Assembly: GCA_001792895.1 (NCBI GenBank)
Contig: MARA01000009.1
Coordinates: 806,001 to 870,000, forward strand
From: Lentinus brumalis
Taxonomy: Eukaryota > Basidiomycota > Agaricomycetes > Polyporales > Polyporaceae
Direction: 5' to 3'
Length of the DNA stretch: 64,000 nt
Position 1 is the first letter of the stretch; every line of letters begins with the position of its first letter. A program made the position numbers and the translations under genes. The notes beneath the pieces are model-generated. The model ran no database searches, was not told the origin of the DNA, and saw only the letters and a list, made by a program, of their open reading frames with translations. Shown here one piece after another: positions 60,551 through 64,000 of this stretch.

Positions 60551-61039
60551 TGAAAGGTGGACAGTGCGTCGTGTGGGTGTCCAGCCATGTCCGCCGCGCA
60601 GACAAGCCCAACGCAGTGTATAATCTTGTACAGTCCGTAGTAGATGCTCTGGCCAGAGACGATCGAGGAAGCATGAGGGAGAGGAAGGAGAGGGAGAAAG
60701 GCATTCGGAGAGGCAGGCTGCAGCTGGCAGCTCGTCAGGACAAATGACATCATGTCATCGAACGCACGTGGCAGCCATGCGAGCAGGCTTGACTCTCGCT
60801 GCCTATTCCTCAGCCTGCCGCTGCCTGCGTCCGTCTCGCCTCGAGCGCCGTGTATGTATGCACCTCTCTTCTGCCACCTTTACCCGCCATGAGAAAGAGA
60901 GATCGACTTCTTCTCTGCTGCAACGGTTGCCACAGGAGCCGCAAAGTTCACGGCCTCGTAATTCCCTCGCGCTGCCAACTTTGACCACCATCGCATGCAA
61001 GCTCTATCCCAGGCCCTCCGTCGCCTTGCTATCTTATTC

Positions 61040-61260
61040 GCTCCTGAATATTGAATGCTGTACTATTTGAACAGTATGGCTTCTCCACCAGCGCTGGTGC
61101 CGGTGATCTCTTCTCCCCGTCGGTATACTTACTTAGACTTCATCACAGCGCTCAAGTTGTGTCCTCGGCCTTGGCTGCCCAGCTGGTGGATGGCGACGAA
61201 CACGATTCGTACCGTCTTCTTCTTTGCGTGCATCGCGTACTGGTACCGTCTCTGACGTAC
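61040..61260 (+). pseudogene. Possible DUF6533-like fragment
   Basis: The plus strand reads YTYLDFITALKLCP...WWMATNTIRTVFFFACIAYW, which can be laid against LCFDYTLTFASEC...PRRFTGATVLYFVARY of the intact DUF6533 gene. The match is weak. The supporting fact is position: about 1 kb further on lies the second copy of the repeat that also follows the intact DUF6533 gene. Confidence 0.3.
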
Positions 61261-62115
61261 TCCATCTACTTCTCTCAACGCCTGCTGCCTGCCCCGTCTA
61301 CCTACTCTCTTCCCCCAACCTCTTACGCTCTGCAAGTGGTATTCCGTGGATACGGCCGTTGGCTGGTTCTACAACGTGTGGAGTCATATCATGTCGCGCT
61401 GGAGACGCTAACTCATGCCCTCAGATACCGGGCCAGACTATACGCCGAAGAGCTACAGAACTCCCGTCATCTCAGATTCTTGACGTCGTACGCCATACTC
61501 GACTGCAGCAGGCCCCTCATGCGAAGTTCAATGCACAGAGGGCGGTACGTGAGGATACGCGCAATCCTCGGACAGTCTATGCGCGAGGTATGCGAAGATC
61601 GCAGTGATCACCGATCTATTGGCCTCAATGACGCGGGAGGCGAGCAGCAGCGGCTTTGTCGTACAAGCCGCAAAGTATAAGTAGCTCGCGGTCGAGTTCG
61701 TGCTCAAGAACTTCCACTCGTCCTCCCTGATTCCTCGCGACTTCCGCCAGCACGCAGCGCCGTCAAGTTTAGATTGTGGTATGTCGGTACGTGGCGTCAT
61801 AGTCGCGGTGCCCGCCCGGCTCGCCGACCCTTCAGCAACCCTCCACGTCGAGGTACTCGGTCCTCAAGGCCCGAAGGGTGTCGGGCGTGCTGCGCTGCGC
61901 TCCTGATCATCGCAAGTACAACTTGGAGTGCGGGCCATGCACGGTCGGTCTTCCTCATCACGGCAACATGTCTTAAGCTTTGATCAACACGCCGGGTGTT
62001 CACTGCAAGAATGACACAACGACGTGCAGGCGCGTCTGTTCGGGACGAGGTCCTCAAGGTACGTCTGCAGGGCTTCCTAGGCTAGCGCGCACACTGATAG
62101 CAAGGTGTCTTGTGC

Positions 62116-62410
62116 ATAGGCGCGACGGCAGCAGCCCTCCGGCTCAGAAACTGCGACATCGCCTATGCCAAGAACACTCATGCGACACAGTCCTGTGCGG
62201 TGTCATCGACAGGACTCTCTGGACGCTCTTAGCGAGGACTCTGCGTATGGCTGCTGCCAGCGCGCTGGCCACGTCAATCGTCTCCTCGACCGGTCTGTGG
62301 ACGGCTGGCCAGGCAGCGTCGCTGGATACGATGGAAAAAACATAGATACGCGGTGCCAGGAGACGGTACATAGCACAAGATATAGTGTAATCGTGCGCAG
62401 TGTAGTAGGT
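62116..62410 (+). repeat. Dispersed repeat, copy 2
   Basis: Partner of 53618-53900, same orientation, 8.5 kb away. Confidence 0.65.
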
Positions 62411-63329
62411 ACCAGCTGCGATGCGAGCCGCGTGCGAGCTTTGGTGTGTCAGTGGGACTACAAAGCTGGAGAGAGTGAAGAGCCAAAGTCCGTACGTACG
62501 TGTAGGGGGAATGGGCTGAGAACCTCGGGATCGACGAGCTCGAGGAGTTGAAGAAGATGCATGGGACAAGTCAGTGCATGCAGTACGTAGGTGGGAAGAG
62601 AGGTAGTAGGACAGCGGGAAGTAGCTATAGGATGGCAGGATCCGTGAAAACGTGGCCTCGCCGGGGGCGCTGACCGCAGAACCGTCCGCGCTCGTGGTAC
62701 GGACAGAGGGCGGCGGAACAGCGGAGGAGCGGGAACCGTTCGCAATATGATGTTCGCCGTCTAGCGCCCTTCGGGCACTGCCCGTGGGTTCGTGCGTAAT
62801 TGCAGTGGTCGCGACGTGAGTACGCAGTCGACGGTGGAAGGTGGGATGGTGTGCCAATGAGGATCGAGATGTCTGGATCCACCGTAGTCCCGGATTGCGT
62901 CGCCCTTGCCACTGACGTCGCTCGAAGCCATCGTGGCGTTCGCCCGTTCGAAACTGAAGACTGACTGGGAGCCTTGGAGGTGACGGCACCTTGCGTCGGA
63001 ATCGCAGTGATGGCTGCTCGCGTCCAGGGTAGGAGGGTCGAATGTACATATCAATCTCCTTATTGAACTCCGAGGTGAGCATCCGCATAAGCTGGAGAGG
63101 CAGTGGCGTCAAAGACTGGGGTTGCAGTGACGGCGCGTAAGTGCGGCACGTCCAGAAGACAACCACGAACATCTTCGTGTTCCCCAAATCGTGTAGCCGG
63201 TCGACTGCGCCAGGGCACGGGCTCAACTTCGTGTCCGTGCCTTCGCATTCGTACTCGTAGCCCGGCAAGGGGAGGAATATGACCGATGAACTTCATCTCA
63301 CTTGTACGAGCCTCGGCAGTAGGAGAAGA

Positions 63330-63940
63330 CGCGTCATCGACAGCCGCTAGAGCCAGTAGGCTGACGATGATGGGCAACAGATCCGCGCTTCCTCCAGTTC
63401 GACGGGTCGTTACAGCAGCAGGAGAGGTGGGAAGCACGAAATGAAACGTCTTCGACTTCCCTAGCCCAACATGAGAGTTGGGCTTTCGACCGCGCCTGGT
63501 CCTGGTATCGATTCGTATATGCGCCTTCCTGCGTCCCCACGGGTGAAGACTCATGGCTCGTGACTCGTCGCAGGAACAGGGATGAATGCGACAGCAGGGA
63601 AGCCGCGATTGATGGGGCAAGCTCGTCGGAACGGAATCTCGGTGTCACAGCCCGAACATCGTACGTGTCTGTGCTCGCGACCTGTGCGTCTTGATCTCGA
63701 TGCAACGGTCTACGAAGGTCGGTAGCTGAGAGAGACGAGGTTGAACGGCAGGGCGGGCGGAGAACGCAAGACTGAGCCCGGACGAACAGCATTCTAGCTC
63801 GACGACGGGGGAGCGCTCTCTGTTGCGGATGCAGTGCGGCCAGAGCATGACGATCTGTTGTGTCGGTGGCACCGTCGGCGGGGTGTTGACTACTGACAGG
63901 CTCGCTTCGTGCACCTCCCGGGTCTTCCAAACGGAAGTTA
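63330..63940 (-). pseudogene. Partial paralogue of the 48.7-kb membrane protein (middle part)
   Basis: The minus strand from 63914 reads MHEASLSVVNTPPTVPPTQQ, comparable to AHDASLSGDHAPPMLPHIPR of the 48.7-kb protein. From about 63485 it reads GLGKSKTFHFVLPTSPAAV, against NPGKMKTFIVIVPASPAKG. At DNA level the second block shares GGGAAG..GAAGACGTT..., then TCTCCTGCT. The transmembrane exon, if present, would lie beyond 64000. It could be an intact gene entering the window; I cannot join the exons, so I list it as a fragment. Confidence 0.5.
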
Positions 63941-64000
63941 CGGTCGGCGGATCGGGCTATCGGAGAGACAGTCAGTAAGCGAGCACGCAGGAACCGAATC

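Larger units (their letters stand above)
57169..64000. other. Region of decayed, duplicated membrane-protein gene copies
   Basis: No complete gene could be assembled. Fragments described in the following entries are related to the 48.7-kb membrane protein (minus strand) and possibly to the DUF6533 gene (plus strand). Frames break every 100-300 bp, partly through real introns and partly through decay or base errors. Confidence 0.6.

Noticed and set aside
57169..64000. An LTR retrotransposon or DNA transposon as the source of the repeats
   Set aside because: No reverse transcriptase, integrase or transposase motif could be found in any frame; the repeats are better explained by duplicated host genes.

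Overview
The window comes from a filamentous basidiomycete, most likely a wood-decay or related Agaricomycete (Polyporales-like). The evidence is GC-rich genes split by many introns of about 45-60 bp, fungal families that are expanded in Agaricomycetes (DUF6535, DUF6533, adenylate-forming reductases, P450s), and housekeeping proteins of fungal type. There are no operons, ribosome binding sites, CRISPR arrays, tRNA or rRNA genes that I can support, and no intact transposon.

Layout. 1-168: the first codons of a long-chain acyl-CoA synthetase (-). 3.3-7.5 kb: a 17-exon A-T-R adenylate-forming (NRPS-like) reductase (-). 8.6-9.6 kb: a caleosin (-). 10.2-12.5 kb: mitochondrial homoaconitase of the lysine alpha-aminoadipate pathway (-). 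12.9-13.6 kb: a decayed Agaricomycete-type gene. 15.1-17.5 kb: a DUF6535 membrane protein (+). 18.0-20.1 kb: a cytochrome P450 (-). 21.2-25.7 kb: an importin-13-like karyopherin (+). 25.8-28.0 kb: a single-pass Ser/Thr-rich membrane protein (-). 28.8-31.9 kb: the velvet regulator VeA (-). 34.2-38.2 kb: a BRCT-containing family X DNA polymerase (-). 41.0-43.4 kb: a SAM methyltransferase split by a 1.2-kb intron (+). 46.7-48.2 kb: QCR2 of respiratory complex III (+). 48.7-50.4 kb: an unknown single-pass membrane protein (+). 51.6-53.4 kb: a DUF6533 membrane protein (+). 54.0-55.1 kb: a kinase-like protein (-). 55.8-57.2 kb: a PD-(D/E)XK-nuclease-like protein (+). 57.2-64 kb: degenerate duplicate copies of the 48.7-kb and DUF6533 families.

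The left two thirds (1-38 kb) is mostly conserved, single-copy gene space. The right third (39-64 kb) is an accessory region of local repeats, paralogous fragments and lineage-restricted genes, with QCR2 as a conserved island. VeA (secondary metabolism and development) lies in the same window as the reductase and a P450, but they are too far apart to be called a cluster from sequence alone.

One point affects every gene model. At least six positions in confident genes, and several more in doubtful ones, need exactly one extra G or C inside a G/C run to keep the conserved reading frame. I read these as homopolymer-shortening errors in the sequence rather than mutations, so broken ends reported here (homoaconitase, reductase, VeA, the 25.8-kb membrane protein) are probably intact genes in the organism.
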